Source of the DNA: Acinetobacter higginsii
GTDB taxonomy: Bacteria; Pseudomonadota; Gammaproteobacteria; Pseudomonadales; Moraxellaceae
Reading direction: 5' to 3'
DNA length: 64,000 nt
Assembly (NCBI RefSeq): GCF_000369525.1
Contig: NZ_KB850072.1
Span: 1,734,760 to 1,798,759, forward strand
The position numbers and the translations under genes were made by a program. Positions 47,318 to 56,013 of this stretch are shown here, in pieces (the stretch's first letter is position 1; every line of letters starts with the position of its first letter). The notes below the pieces were generated by a model. It had not been told where the DNA came from and did not search any database. It worked only from the letters and a program-made list of their open reading frames with translations.

Positions 47318-48088
47318 TTATGATCTTTTCCGTGATCTCTTCTTGGTTCTTTTAGGTACCGCTTTTTGAGGAATATTGATTTTTCCCGTACCTAAACCTC
47401 TGAAAAAATAGTTAACAAGATAAATGAATAAAAAACCAAAATAGAAAAATGGAAAGATCGTAATAGTGCTAATACATGCTTCCCAAAAAATTACGCCAAT
47501 TCGATAATTATAACTTAACTGGATGAGTGCACCTCTACGGCTACCATCCTGAAAGGAAATTTCATCATGTAGAAAATGTAGGATGCCGATTAAGAGGAAT
47601 AAGAAAAATATACCTGAAACTATTGTTTTTTTAATTAATGGTTTTTCCAACCATGGATATTTCTCCGATGCTTTAAACTCGGCCTGAAAAAATTTACTAT
47701 AAATTTTTTCCTGAAACGCCTTGCTCACGCCGACTCTCTTAATGAATAAGAAGCACAAATAACCTCCGAAAACAGAGGTTACAATCGTATAATAAATACT
47801 TGAAAGAATAGTAAAAAATGGCAATGGACCTTTAGTCCCTACCGTAATCAACATCTGCTCTGTGATATAACGATAAATCTCATACTGCCACTGATTGCGT
47901 GGATATGCTGGAAATAAAAATAACGGTAAAATAAATACAATAATCAAAAGGCTAATATGTATTTTCGCCTGTCTTTTTTCTTTAGCTCGTTGTTCGTGCG
48001 CCAAACGTCTTTGTTCTAATTTTTCTTGCTTCTTTTGCTTTGTGTGCTGCTCAAGCAATTCTCTTGCTACATAACGTTTTGTTGACAT
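47318..48088 (-). CDS. membrane protein of unknown function, inserted behind the oxygenase gene
   Basis: A 256-residue protein with a long charged N-terminal helix rich in Lys, Arg, Glu and Gln (about residues 10-42, coiled-coil-like), about four to five membrane segments and a basic tail (KRTKKRSRKRS). I do not recognise the family. It lies between the intact oxygenase gene and a duplicated piece of that gene, so it probably arrived as an insertion. An immunity protein against a membrane-active toxin is one possibility, from context only. Confidence 0.65.
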   Translation of the reverse strand: MSTKRYVARELLEQHTKQKKQEKLEQRRLAHEQRAKEKRQAKIHISLLIIVFILPLFLFPAYPRNQWQYEIYRYITEQMLITVGTKGPLPFFTILSSIYYTIVTSVFGGYLCFLFIKRVGVSKAFQEKIYSKFFQAEFKASEKYPWLEKPLIKKTIVSGIFFLFLLIGILHFLHDEISFQDGSRRGALIQLSYNYRIGVIFWEACISTITIFPFFYFGFLFIYLVNYFFRGLGTGKINIPQKAVPKRTKKRSRKRS

Positions 48089-48198
48089 AGAAAATCAATA
48101 TTTATGTTTTATATAAAAATCTTAATTAGAAAATAATAAAGATACGCGAATATTCATAGGATCGAGAATTCTAAATTAAAATGAGCAACCTTCCAAGT

Positions 48199-48447
48199 GA
48201 TGATGTGATCACCTGTAATATTGGCAATATGTTGATGCGTTGGAGTGATGATCAGTTACCTTCTAATTTCCACCGAGTCAAAAATCCAGAAGCAGATGAA
48301 TACCAAGGAGCACGTTATAGCTTCGCCTTCTTCTGCCAAGCCAATGAAGATGTGCTAATTGCAAGCCCACAAAAAAAATATCCAGCAATTACAACGAAGG
48401 AATATCTAAAACAACGCATCAGTGCAAATTTTAAAGGGAAATACTGA
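48199..48447 (+). pseudogene. duplicated 3' fragment of the 2OG-oxygenase gene
   Basis: This repeats 46997-47245 with over 90% identity by eye, covering the last 82 residues including the iron-ligand His and the 2-oxoglutarate Arg but lacking the HxD part. An ATG at 48181 would give 88 residues, but there is no good ribosome site or promoter. It cannot form the active site and is best read as a recombination remnant. Confidence 0.85.
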
Positions 48448-48452
48448 TTATT

Positions 48453-48488
48453 TAGATAGGGTTTGAAGTAATTTTCAAACCCTATCTA
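48453..48488. terminator. 15-bp inverted repeat after the gene fragment
   Basis: TAGATAGGGTTTGAA (48453-48467) and TTCAAACCCTATCTA (48474-48488) form a perfect hairpin between the fragment and the convergent gene ending at 48493. Confidence 0.7.
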
Positions 48489-48492
48489 GTCG

Positions 48493-49092
48493 TCAACATA
48501 CTTGAACTATGGTTTGGCATTGTTGAGTTACTGGATCGTGGAAGACGTATGCAGCAGCCTCATCATGAAAATAATCTGGAATTGTAATTTGCCCTAGAAA
48601 GACTAATGGTTTTTTCTCTACCATCGGCCAAGCTGGTGCTTGGAGCCATTTAGGGGGTTTCTTTGCATAGCGAAAGAGTTCCAATATTCTGCATTGTAGC
48701 CATTTTTTTAATTCATCTTTTGATAGTTTTTCTGGGGCTTCTTGCATAAGTTGTTGTACATAACTTGGATCAAGATCCAACCACTTTGGTTGAACTACAA
48801 CAATAAGCTTAACCATATCAGCCCTATCACTAGACACTTGCACGTTAATCTCTTGTTGTTCTTTTAAATATTTTACAATCACGGATTCGGCATTCAACAC
48901 ATCAATCGGATTGCGATAATTTAGAGTGATCAAATAATGATAAAGCGTGTGGGCAGCAAGTGCGTATTGTGGAGCTAGCTCAGCAGATAATAATTTTTCA
49001 ATATCAGGATCATTGTATAAAGCATCTTCGAATAAGCGCGTTTCCATATGGCCTTCGACAAATTGCACTAATATATTAACTGTAGATAACAT
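48493..49092 (-). CDS. hypothetical protein, 199 residues, immunity-type
   Basis: A soluble protein starting MLSTVNILVQFVEG; the 'sense-small-loop plus FEDALYNDPDIEKLL' N terminus is common in immunity-type and SMI1-like proteins. The C-terminal part has PPKWLQAPAWP and PLVFLGQI. I cannot name the family. The ATG at 49092 has AAAGGA upstream; an internal ATG at 49047 also has a site. First of three small minus-strand genes in an accessory stretch. Confidence 0.65.
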   Translation of the reverse strand: MLSTVNILVQFVEGHMETRLFEDALYNDPDIEKLLSAELAPQYALAAHTLYHYLITLNYRNPIDVLNAESVIVKYLKEQQEINVQVSSDRADMVKLIVVVQPKWLDLDPSYVQQLMQEAPEKLSKDELKKWLQCRILELFRYAKKPPKWLQAPAWPMVEKKPLVFLGQITIPDYFHDEAAAYVFHDPVTQQCQTIVQVC

Positions 49093-49155
49093 AATATTTA
49101 TCAATCCTTTGCCAATTTAACCCTTAAGCATTAACTTTTACCACCATAGCGACTA

Positions 49156-49638
49156 CTACACTGGTCGTATAAGCTTAATGCGTTTCCCTGCAATGGTCAC
49201 GCCACGCAAAAAAGCAGCCTCCAAACCACGAATGACATTCGTAGCTAGACACGTCTGCAAATCGGAATAATCAGCGAATTTAGCATTAACAGGGTCATGG
49301 AACTCGGCTCGTCGATCAACGCTAGTACGAACGAAATGTTTTTCTTCCAGACCATAAGCGGCTTGTTTCAGGTCAGGAACAGGAATGCCAATCGACCAGC
49401 TTTTTTCTTTGTCTGACGGATAGGTGACGCAACACTTGCCAAGCCCAATAACATCGCCGTGGTTAAACACCAAATACATCAAGAGTCGCCACTCACCCAA
49501 ATCTTCAGTGTTTATCGACGGCGTGAGTGTCTCAATGTATTTGTTAGCCAACGCCTCAATCGCATTTATATCTACGACATCATTCAGCTTCATCACTCCA
49601 ATGTATGAAAGAACTCTGATCTTCGGATAATTGTGCAT
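49156..49638 (-). CDS. hypothetical protein, 160 residues, immunity-type
   Basis: A soluble protein (MHNYPKIRVLSYIGVM) with GEWRLLMYLVFNHGDVIGLGKCC in the middle and a C-terminal RGVTIAGKRIKLIRPV. AGGGA lies about 6 bases before the ATG. I do not recognise it with certainty; size and context are like immunity proteins of contact-dependent toxins. Confidence 0.65.
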   Translation of the reverse strand: MHNYPKIRVLSYIGVMKLNDVVDINAIEALANKYIETLTPSINTEDLGEWRLLMYLVFNHGDVIGLGKCCVTYPSDKEKSWSIGIPVPDLKQAAYGLEEKHFVRTSVDRRAEFHDPVNAKFADYSDLQTCLATNVIRGLEAAFLRGVTIAGKRIKLIRPV

Positions 49639-49771
49639 TTTTTCCCTATAAATTTGTATATCGTAAACTGTAATAGCTCAAATCTGAATTGTTCTTTATC
49701 ATGGTAAAAGAGTACTTAAGCGCAAATCGATACGAATTTGAAAAAAAAAGTCCGCCTTTCTAAAAATAGTT

Positions 49772-50260
49772 TTATCGGGTCTGAGCACGTTTGAGAATAG
49801 CATCCCAATCTATCTGCATGAGATTCGACAATTCAGTTTTGAAGTAACTGTCATGGTGCCCGATATATGCGGGAAAATTTATTAATGGATGATTATTCCA
49901 TTGTTGCGCAAACCAATGTTCTATCAATGTTGACGCAGTTGCCCAAGGATCAACTTCATCCCATTCTTCATCATTAGCATAATTATCGTAATCATATATC
50001 TCCACAGGAATTGCAATCGTATTATCAATTAGAAAGTCATGTTTATTAGAATTAATAGAATTACCGTACTCATCCATCGCCCATAAGCTCACAGAAAACT
50101 GACTATCAAACTGTGATGAATCGTATTCTATAAGCAAGAACTTTGTTGTGTCATGCCATGATCGATTAGACAACATGGCTAACTCTGTGTTTAATTGATG
50201 TTCTATAGATTTTAAATGTGCTTGTGCAACTTTAATGAACTGCTTTTTATCAATACTCAT
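49772..50260 (-). CDS. hypothetical protein, 162 residues
   Basis: An acidic soluble protein (MSIDKKQFIKVAQAHLKSIE; DYDNYANDEEWDEVDPW in the middle; HWFAQQWNNHP near the end). I do not recognise the family. It is AT-rich like the other small accessory genes here. The 259 bp between it and allA hold no supported gene. Confidence 0.65.
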   Translation of the reverse strand: MSIDKKQFIKVAQAHLKSIEHQLNTELAMLSNRSWHDTTKFLLIEYDSSQFDSQFSVSLWAMDEYGNSINSNKHDFLIDNTIAIPVEIYDYDNYANDEEWDEVDPWATASTLIEHWFAQQWNNHPLINFPAYIGHHDSYFKTELSNLMQIDWDAILKRAQTR

Positions 50261-50519
50261 TATGATCGCTCGACATCAATTCAATATCTTTCAAATATTA
50301 AGATTTATAAAAACAGGCAAAACTCTTGATTCAAAAACTACTTCATATTCCAATCAAGAACACAAGGCTTCTCTTGCAGGGTATCTTCTGGTTCTATTTC
50401 GTAAACCTTATAAGAAATAAAATTATATCAAGAAAAGAATCTAAAAAAGCTTCTGAATGCACTAGATTACTGAACAGAATAGGCCATTTAAAAGAAAATA
50501 TAAAAGCATGGTTTAATGG

Positions 50520-51056
50520 TTACAAATTCACGATCTCTGACTGTACTAAAGCCTCAGTGATCCAGCACGGTTGAGATAAATGATGGACATCACAATTACT
50601 GCCACCACCAATGCGATCTACGACCAGAAAATCACTATTTGCTTCCAAAGTAATTAAAGGATGATGCCATACCCCTTGATGGTAGGTAATTCCCTGCTGC
50701 CCATTGCTGATAAAAGCTTGAATCCGTTGCTCATCAGGTCGCGTTTGATCAAAAGGCAACGCCACAACAACAATAAACTTCTGTTGCTGTAATGGAATAA
50801 AAGACTGTGAACCATACGGATGTCGTTCCAACATCTCAATCTGAAATGGAATGGGAGTTGCAAACAGATTATGAAAAATACTCATCCCTACCGCGACCTG
50901 ATCGCCTGACACCTGTGCAAGAGATAAGGCGTGATAGCGTTCAGTGAGTCCCTGATTAATCGGAATAAAGTCTTTGTTGCTCTTTTCAATCACATCCCCA
51001 AAATCAGCAAAACTGTCTTGAGTTAAAGGCCGAATTTCAATATTTTTTTCATGCAT
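50520..51056 (-). CDS. allA: ureidoglycolate lyase
   Basis: A 178-residue cupin enzyme that splits ureidoglycolate into glyoxylate and urea. IEIRPLTQDSFADFGDVIE at the N terminus and ITYHQGVWHHPLI with the metal-site His residues identify AllA. It uses the product of allantoicase, encoded just upstream on the same strand but beyond two hairpins, so it probably has its own promoter. Confidence 0.9.
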   Translation of the reverse strand: MHEKNIEIRPLTQDSFADFGDVIEKSNKDFIPINQGLTERYHALSLAQVSGDQVAVGMSIFHNLFATPIPFQIEMLERHPYGSQSFIPLQQQKFIVVVALPFDQTRPDEQRIQAFISNGQQGITYHQGVWHHPLITLEANSDFLVVDRIGGGSNCDVHHLSQPCWITEALVQSEIVNL

Positions 51057-51180
51057 AGGTTGATTCTCTTTAGATCAGTTGCATCGCGTGAGCAACACTG
51101 TCGCGCAAGACAACTTTTGCGCTGTTGCTTTATTTGCTTAAAAATAACTACAGGTTATGCAATCAAATTAAAATCAAAAG

Positions 51181-51240
51181 CTCAAAAACCAATGGCTGCG
51201 CCATTGGTTTTTGAGGGTGTGCTAAGGGGCTTCGCCCCTT
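51181..51240 (-). terminator. tandem hairpins after the allantoicase gene
   Basis: CTCAAAAACCAATGG (51181-51195) pairs with CCATTGGTTTTTGAG (51201-51215), a 15-bp perfect stem. AAGGGGC (51224-51230) pairs with GCCCCTT (51234-51240) around a TTC loop. Read on the minus strand both lie just after the alc stop at 51255. Confidence 0.7.
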
Positions 51241-51254
51241 AAATCCCTGAAAAA

Positions 51255-52268
51255 TCATTTTGCAACCAGTGCCGCTTTCCCCCATAAACGAATCCGACTA
51301 ATCCCGCCATCAGGAATCATATTGACGCGGATATAATTCACTTTTTGATGTTGAAGCACTTCTGCAACATACTCATGAATATTGTCCATGCTCAAAGGTT
51401 GCTGTTCCAATAAAAAAGGCCAGAACATACTCTGCGGAATAAGTTGCGCATCGGTTGCATCTTCAATATAAGCAGCTTGAATCGAACAAAACGCAGGAAA
51501 ATTCCCTTTAAAATACGCGGTATCTACATCAATTTTTTCAATCTGGCCTGTTTGTCCCAAAGCAATAATGCACCAATCAAAACCAGGGGCACGGCGACGT
51601 TTGGTCTCCCAACCATCACCCATATTTATGCCGCGATCAGGACTGAGCAGATTATTCGGATGGCCGAAATGCGCATCGCTAAAGGCCACAATACGCCCGC
51701 CATTTTTCAAACCAATCAAATCCATCTGCTGGGTTGTATCGACATTTTCGAGCAGCACACGGCCATACACTCTTAAACGTGCAATACCGCCATCAGGGAA
51801 AATATTAATGCGGATATGGGTAATTTTCTGAGCGGCACAGTCGAAAAAATGATGCTGATCTGGAGATAAAACTGAATTTTCTAATAGAGCAGTCCATGTC
51901 GTGCCCTCGAGTTGATTGTCTGGTGCATAGCAGCCTTCAATGGAAGCAGATGCTGGATAATTACCTGTAAAAAATGAGGTATCAATATCAAATCCAGATA
52001 TAAGCCCTGTCACCCCTAAACGAACAATACACCAATCATAACCAGACTCACGCTTACGTCGCGTTTCCCATCCATCCATCCATTTGCCATTGTCATCATA
52101 TTTTCCTTCAATGAATTGAGCGGGTGTGCTTTGCAGCATTCTTGCAGCTTCTGCAAAAAACTCATCGGAACAACTTATGATAGTTGCACCAATTCTGGCA
52201 TCAGCAAGATTGGTTAACGCCTGCAAATGGGTCGGTAAAGCTACGGTTTTAGCAACATGCACTGTCAT
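51255..52268 (-). CDS. alc: allantoicase
   Basis: A 337-residue enzyme converting allantoate to ureidoglycolate and urea. It has two homologous beta-sandwich halves, each with the hallmark GWETxRR...G-DWCI: GWETRRKRESGYDWCI near residue 66 and GWETKRRRAPGFDWCI near 223. It is divergent from the GntR regulator gene, with a sigma-54-like promoter and an operator-like palindrome in the spacer. Confidence 0.93.
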   Translation of the reverse strand: MTVHVAKTVALPTHLQALTNLADARIGATIISCSDEFFAEAARMLQSTPAQFIEGKYDDNGKWMDGWETRRKRESGYDWCIVRLGVTGLISGFDIDTSFFTGNYPASASIEGCYAPDNQLEGTTWTALLENSVLSPDQHHFFDCAAQKITHIRINIFPDGGIARLRVYGRVLLENVDTTQQMDLIGLKNGGRIVAFSDAHFGHPNNLLSPDRGINMGDGWETKRRRAPGFDWCIIALGQTGQIEKIDVDTAYFKGNFPAFCSIQAAYIEDATDAQLIPQSMFWPFLLEQQPLSMDNIHEYVAEVLQHQKVNYIRVNMIPDGGISRIRLWGKAALVAK

Positions 52269-52302
52269 TGATCATTCCTGAAGGTTTCATTTCTATTCTA
52301 TT

Positions 52303-52320
52303 ATGCAAGATCCAGTCCAA
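52303..52320 (-). promoter_or_regulatory. sigma-54-like promoter of alc
   Basis: The minus strand reads TTGGACTGGATCTTGCAT, with GG and GC 10 bases apart; the -24 element is imperfect (GGAC instead of GGCAC). The expected start is about 25 bp before the alc ATG. Confidence 0.5.
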
Positions 52321-52333
52321 CTGGTCTGACCTG
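52321..52333. promoter_or_regulatory. probable GntR operator, alc/gntR spacer
   Basis: CTGGTCTGACCTG is an imperfect palindrome directly next to the sigma-54-like promoter of alc. It is one of three related sites in the purine cluster. Confidence 0.6.
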
Positions 52334-52432
52334 TTGTTAAAAATATAGCTATTTTTAATTAACAGCGCCAACAAAAAGATAAATTTTGTGTAGAATCAAA
52401 CTGTTTATTTTTATATTTAAGGTGCGTTGCTG

Positions 52433-53149
52433 ATGAGTCCACAGGCTATGCTCAATGGAAAATCCTCTCAGGTGACTGAGCAAGCGGTGGAAGTGATTCA
52501 TCAGCGCATTCAACAAAATACTTATGCAGTCGGTTCTGCCTTACCCTCACAACGTGATCTTGCCCTCCAGTTGGGAATCAGCCGCGCTTCTTTACGTGAG
52601 GCATTAACCCGCCTTGCCGCTTTAGGATTGTTGGAAATCAAGGCGGGTAAAGGGGTTTATGTGATTTCACAGCATAGCCAAGCCGCTGAACAATGGGATG
52701 GCGAACACCGTGTTTCGCTTAAAGATTTCTATCAATTACGTTATGTATTGGAAGGTTTCTGTGCCCTGCTTGCATGTGAATACTTAACCGAAGAGGATAA
52801 GTCGACCCTCCAGCAACACTACCAATCACTTGCCAGTGCAATCAAACAGCAGAACTGGCAAGCAGCCTCTGAATTTGATTATGCTTTTCATCAGCACATT
52901 ATTGAACTTAGTCATAATCAATCAATTATTCAAACACTTAAAATGCATACTGAATGGATTAAAAAAAGCCAGATACTGCCATTTGTTCAACCTAATCTGG
53001 CATTTAAAACCATTCAAGAACATGAATTAATTCTACAAGCCTTATTTAATCAGGATGCAGCTGCGGCTGAAAAAGCCATGCAAGCGCATATTATTGGTGC
53101 TGCTCAACGGGCGGGTGTGTACTTTTCTCGGCATAACAGCTCAATCTAA
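52433..53149 (+). CDS. GntR/FCD transcriptional regulator of the purine cluster
   Basis: A 238-residue FadR-type regulator. The winged helix has ALPSQRDLALQLGISRASLREAL, and an FCD ligand domain follows (RYVLEGFCALLA; the His residues in FDYAFHQHI are possible metal ligands). Start 52433 (MSPQAML) follows AAGG. It is flanked by alc and hpxO. Three palindromes of the form CTGGTC-N-GACCAG, at 52321, 53241 and 61181, are the likely operators. A ureide is the probable effector (inference). Confidence 0.87.
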   Translation: MSPQAMLNGKSSQVTEQAVEVIHQRIQQNTYAVGSALPSQRDLALQLGISRASLREALTRLAALGLLEIKAGKGVYVISQHSQAAEQWDGEHRVSLKDFYQLRYVLEGFCALLACEYLTEEDKSTLQQHYQSLASAIKQQNWQAASEFDYAFHQHIIELSHNQSIIQTLKMHTEWIKKSQILPFVQPNLAFKTIQEHELILQALFNQDAAAAEKAMQAHIIGAAQRAGVYFSRHNSSI

Positions 53150-53240
53150 GCACGAAAATTAAATCTGCACCACTTTGCCCCATGCTTTGAACCACATCAA
53201 TGCAACCTTTCTATTTTTGCTTTTTAATAAAGCAAATTAT

Positions 53241-53253
53241 CTGGTATGACCAG
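53241..53253. promoter_or_regulatory. probable GntR operator upstream of hpxO
   Basis: CTGGTATGACCAG, with 5-bp perfect arms, lies 18 bases upstream of the hpxO sigma-54 promoter and matches the sites near alc and uraD. Confidence 0.6.
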
Positions 53254-53271
53254 TAAAACCAGTTGCTAAAA

Positions 53272-53289
53272 TTGGCACACTTCTCGCTT
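53272..53289 (+). promoter_or_regulatory. sigma-54 promoter of hpxO
   Basis: TTGGCACACTTCTCGCTT has a perfect TTGGCAC -24 element and GG/GC spacing of 10. A half NtrC site (TGCACCA) lies at 53166-53172, about 100 bp upstream. Confidence 0.7.
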
Positions 53290-53331
53290 AGAACTGTTTA
53301 GAAACTTATTTATATATTTAGGGTCTGAACG

Positions 53332-54489
53332 ATGAATATTGCGATTGTAGGTGCAGGTATGGGCGGTTTGACTGCTGGTATCGCTTTAAAAAAATTTGGT
53401 CATCAGGTCACAATCTATGAACAAGCTGCCGAAATCTTACCTGTTGGGGCCGCTATTTCACTTTGGTCAAATGGGGTTAAGTGCCTCAATTATCTGGGCT
53501 TAACCGATCAAATTCAGGCGCTTGGTGGGCAAATGGAATCTTTGGCCTATGTAGATGGTCTGAGCCAACAAACCATGACTCAATTTAGCTTATCACCTTT
53601 ATATAAAGAAGTCGGGCAACGGGCCTACCCTGTCGCCCGAGCCGATCTACAACAATTATTAATGCAGCAATTTGGTCTGGAAGATATCAGACTGGGCATG
53701 AAAATGACGGCGATTGAAAGCCATCAAGATGATGTCACCCTTCATTTTCAGGATGGCTCACAAATTACAGCTGATTTACTGATTGGTGCAGATGGTACAC
53801 ATTCCCTCACCCGACAATTTGTCCTCGGTTATCAAGTTGAACGTCGCTATGCAGGTTATGTAAATTGGAATGGTTTGGTTGATATTGATGAAGCGATTGC
53901 ACCTGCCATGCAATGGACGACGTATATCGGTGAAGGTAAACGTGTCTCACTGATGCCTGTTGCCCAAAATCGTTTTTATTTTTTCTTTGATGTTCCGTTA
54001 GCGGCTGGGCTGGCCAATCAACGTGAACAATATAAGCAAGACCTCAAATCCCATTTCAGCGGCTGGTGTGAACCTGTACAAAAACTGATTGAAGCTTTAG
54101 ATGAACAAAAAGCCAATCGTGTCGAAATTCATGACATTGAACCTTTCATGGATTTTTATAAAGGACGTGTGGTGCTGCTCGGTGATGCAGCCCATAGCAC
54201 CACCCCAGATATCGGTCAAGGCGGCTGCCAAGCCATGGAAGATGCGATTTATCTTGCTCGTGCCTTGCAAATCAATACCTTTGGTTTAGAGGATGCATTG
54301 GCACGTTATCAAAATAAGCGCAATGATCGTACTAAAGAAATGGTACTTCGAGCACGTAAGCGTTGCGATATCACCCATATGAAAGATCCACAAGTGACTG
54401 AAGAATGGTATCAATCGCTGTATCAGGAACAAGGCTCACATATCATGCAAGGCATCATCAGTAATATTATTGGCAATCCACTGGATTGA
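53332..54489 (+). CDS. hpxO: FAD-dependent urate hydroxylase HpxO
   Basis: A 385-residue flavoprotein monooxygenase turning urate into 5-hydroxyisourate with NADH and O2. It has the Rossmann motif [13 protein letters not shown], then [38 protein letters not shown] and the second FAD motif [17 protein letters not shown]. These follow Klebsiella HpxO closely, including the C-terminal [12 protein letters not shown]. It supplies the substrate of UraH, and stands in for uricase. Confidence 0.93.
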   Translation: MNIAIVGAGMGGLTAGIALKKFGHQVTIYEQAAEILPVGAAISLWSNGVKCLNYLGLTDQIQALGGQMESLAYVDGLSQQTMTQFSLSPLYKEVGQRAYPVARADLQQLLMQQFGLEDIRLGMKMTAIESHQDDVTLHFQDGSQITADLLIGADGTHSLTRQFVLGYQVERRYAGYVNWNGLVDIDEAIAPAMQWTTYIGEGKRVSLMPVAQNRFYFFFDVPLAAGLANQREQYKQDLKSHFSGWCEPVQKLIEALDEQKANRVEIHDIEPFMDFYKGRVVLLGDAAHSTTPDIGQGGCQAMEDAIYLARALQINTFGLEDALARYQNKRNDRTKEMVLRARKRCDITHMKDPQVTEEWYQSLYQEQGSHIMQGIISNIIGNPLD

Positions 54490-54586
54490 GCTTTCTCTCC
54501 AAAGCACGCTTGTATTTTGGGTTCTTGAAACGACATATCCAATTGCTTACTATCTTAATGAGTTGAGATAAAATTGGAGTTCATTC

Positions 54587-54781
54587 ATGCGGAACTTCCG
54601 GCGAATTTTCGCTGACTCCCTTATAGGCGCTTTTCCTTCTTTGGTGCTGCTTGTCATGAGTTCAGACCTCGCTGGTATAGTCTTATTGTTCGGGTTTTTA
54701 GTGGCATGGTGTACGCACTTTCTTGCTAAACGGGCAAATATATCCCGCGGACTGAGCCCTAGCAATTCATTCACGCATTAG
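54587..54781 (+). CDS. small membrane protein, 64 residues
   Basis: A short ORF with GGAG 7 bases before its ATG and one to two hydrophobic stretches (LIGAFPSLVLLVMSS, GIVLLFGFLVAWCTHFL). I do not recognise it. The ribosome site and composition support a real gene, but it overlaps nothing to confirm this. Confidence 0.4.
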   Translation: MRNFRRIFADSLIGAFPSLVLLVMSSDLAGIVLLFGFLVAWCTHFLAKRANISRGLSPSNSFTH

Positions 54782-54785
54782 TAAT

Positions 54786-54824
54786 GCGTAGCGTGGGTTA
54801 GTGATAACGTAACCCATTCTACGC
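54786..54824. repeat. large imperfect palindrome
   Basis: GCGTAG..TGGGTTA (54786-54800) pairs with TAACCCA..CTACGC (54810-54824) with a 2x2 internal loop. It lies between the 64-residue gene and the foreign ORF and is of the kind left by mobile palindromic elements or used as a terminator. Confidence 0.55.
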
Positions 54825-54851
54825 CTATTATCGCAAAACCGCTTGTTAGCC

Positions 54852-55841
54852 TTAGTTTTTCATTTTCCATTCGTTTAATATTTTAATGAAATCTTCGAGC
54901 ATTAAGTCAAAATCATAATGGAGCTTTTTCTTTTTTAATTTATCAATAATTGTGTTCAGTGCTGTTAGAGTATATTCACTCAATTTTTCTTTTTGCTCTT
55001 TATGGTTCAACTCGCTGAAAGATTTTTCAAAGTGAATAGTTGCTTGCACTTTACCTGTATCAGCTCTGAACGGACCATATTCGAATCTGTTTCGTAAATA
55101 ATATCCGTTTTCTGTTATTTCTTCTTTCGGATATATTTTATGTAATTCTTCCCACGCATTTTGATTTGATATTTTTTTGTCGCTTTCTAAAATAACGTAA
55201 TTGGTTTTGCAGTGAGCATGGTCGAAATAACTATAAGCATGCTTTATAACGATACGATTTACGGCATTTCCGTATTTTTCAGGTTGCATTTTAAGGTTCA
55301 ATGCAGGTTGTAAGTCATTAACGACACTTTCAATAACTGCTTTTGAATTTTCATAACAATTGCTAATTCCACGTTCTATCCAAATCGGGTTTTTCGGCAC
55401 CCAATTTCTTTGGCTTTCAATTTTTAAATCCTGTATATCTTCCTTTGTTTCGTATTCCCAAAGTATCGTTTGTTTTTCGTCCTTCTGGTCTGGGCTAAAA
55501 TGGTAGGTTGTTCTGCCTTGCTCCATTGTAAAGCCCGTTTTTCTTTTTGACCAAATTGCATCCACAAATCGACATTCCCCAAATTTGTTGCAGAAAAAAG
55601 TCATTGGGTTCCCATTAAAATATATTCCTTTCAATGCTTCAAGCGGCTCATAATCTCCCCAACCTATAATGGCAAGACTTTCACAAAGTTTTACTGCTTT
55701 ATTCCATTCGGTTACATTTTTGTAGTCTGCATATTTCAAAAACTCCGTATAAAGTGTTTCACGAAGTTTATTCTTGTCCATTTGGCTTTCTAAAAATTCT
55801 TCAATTTTTTTTAAGTCATCGATTTTATAAATTTCTATCAT
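54852..55841 (-). CDS. hypothetical protein, 329 residues, probably horizontally acquired
   Basis: A very Lys/Glu/Asn-rich soluble protein from markedly AT-rich DNA. I recognise no domain; it has no membrane segment or signal. On its own strand the ORF is preceded by GTTAGCC (55882-55888 region, plus-strand GGCTAAC) and its stop codon runs directly into GGCTAAC. This resembles an integron gene cassette, although no complete attC or integrase is seen. Composition suggests a donor outside Acinetobacter, perhaps Bacteroidetes (inference). Confidence 0.65.
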   Translation of the reverse strand: MIEIYKIDDLKKIEEFLESQMDKNKLRETLYTEFLKYADYKNVTEWNKAVKLCESLAIIGWGDYEPLEALKGIYFNGNPMTFFCNKFGECRFVDAIWSKRKTGFTMEQGRTTYHFSPDQKDEKQTILWEYETKEDIQDLKIESQRNWVPKNPIWIERGISNCYENSKAVIESVVNDLQPALNLKMQPEKYGNAVNRIVIKHAYSYFDHAHCKTNYVILESDKKISNQNAWEELHKIYPKEEITENGYYLRNRFEYGPFRADTGKVQATIHFEKSFSELNHKEQKEKLSEYTLTALNTIIDKLKKKKLHYDFDLMLEDFIKILNEWKMKN

Positions 55842-56013
55842 TTCAAGTTTTTTTCCTTGTAGTACCGTTTTACATAATTACGGCTAACGTGTTGGCGACT
55901 TTGCGATGGTACAGAAATCCCATGTTCAACAGTGAAGTGCTTCAGTGAATTTAAATCAAAGTAGCAACTGAGCTTAGTCCGTTGTTGCACCCTTGTCATT
56001 GTTAAAAGGCTGC

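Noticed and set aside
48181..48447. 88-residue ORF as a functional oxygenase-like protein
   Set aside because: It lacks the HxD iron motif and N-terminal domain, has no good start signal, and is a near copy of the end of the neighbouring gene.
50261..50519. Short plus-strand ORFs between 49772-50260 and allA
   Set aside because: No ribosome site, composition like AT-rich intergenic DNA, and no recognisable protein.
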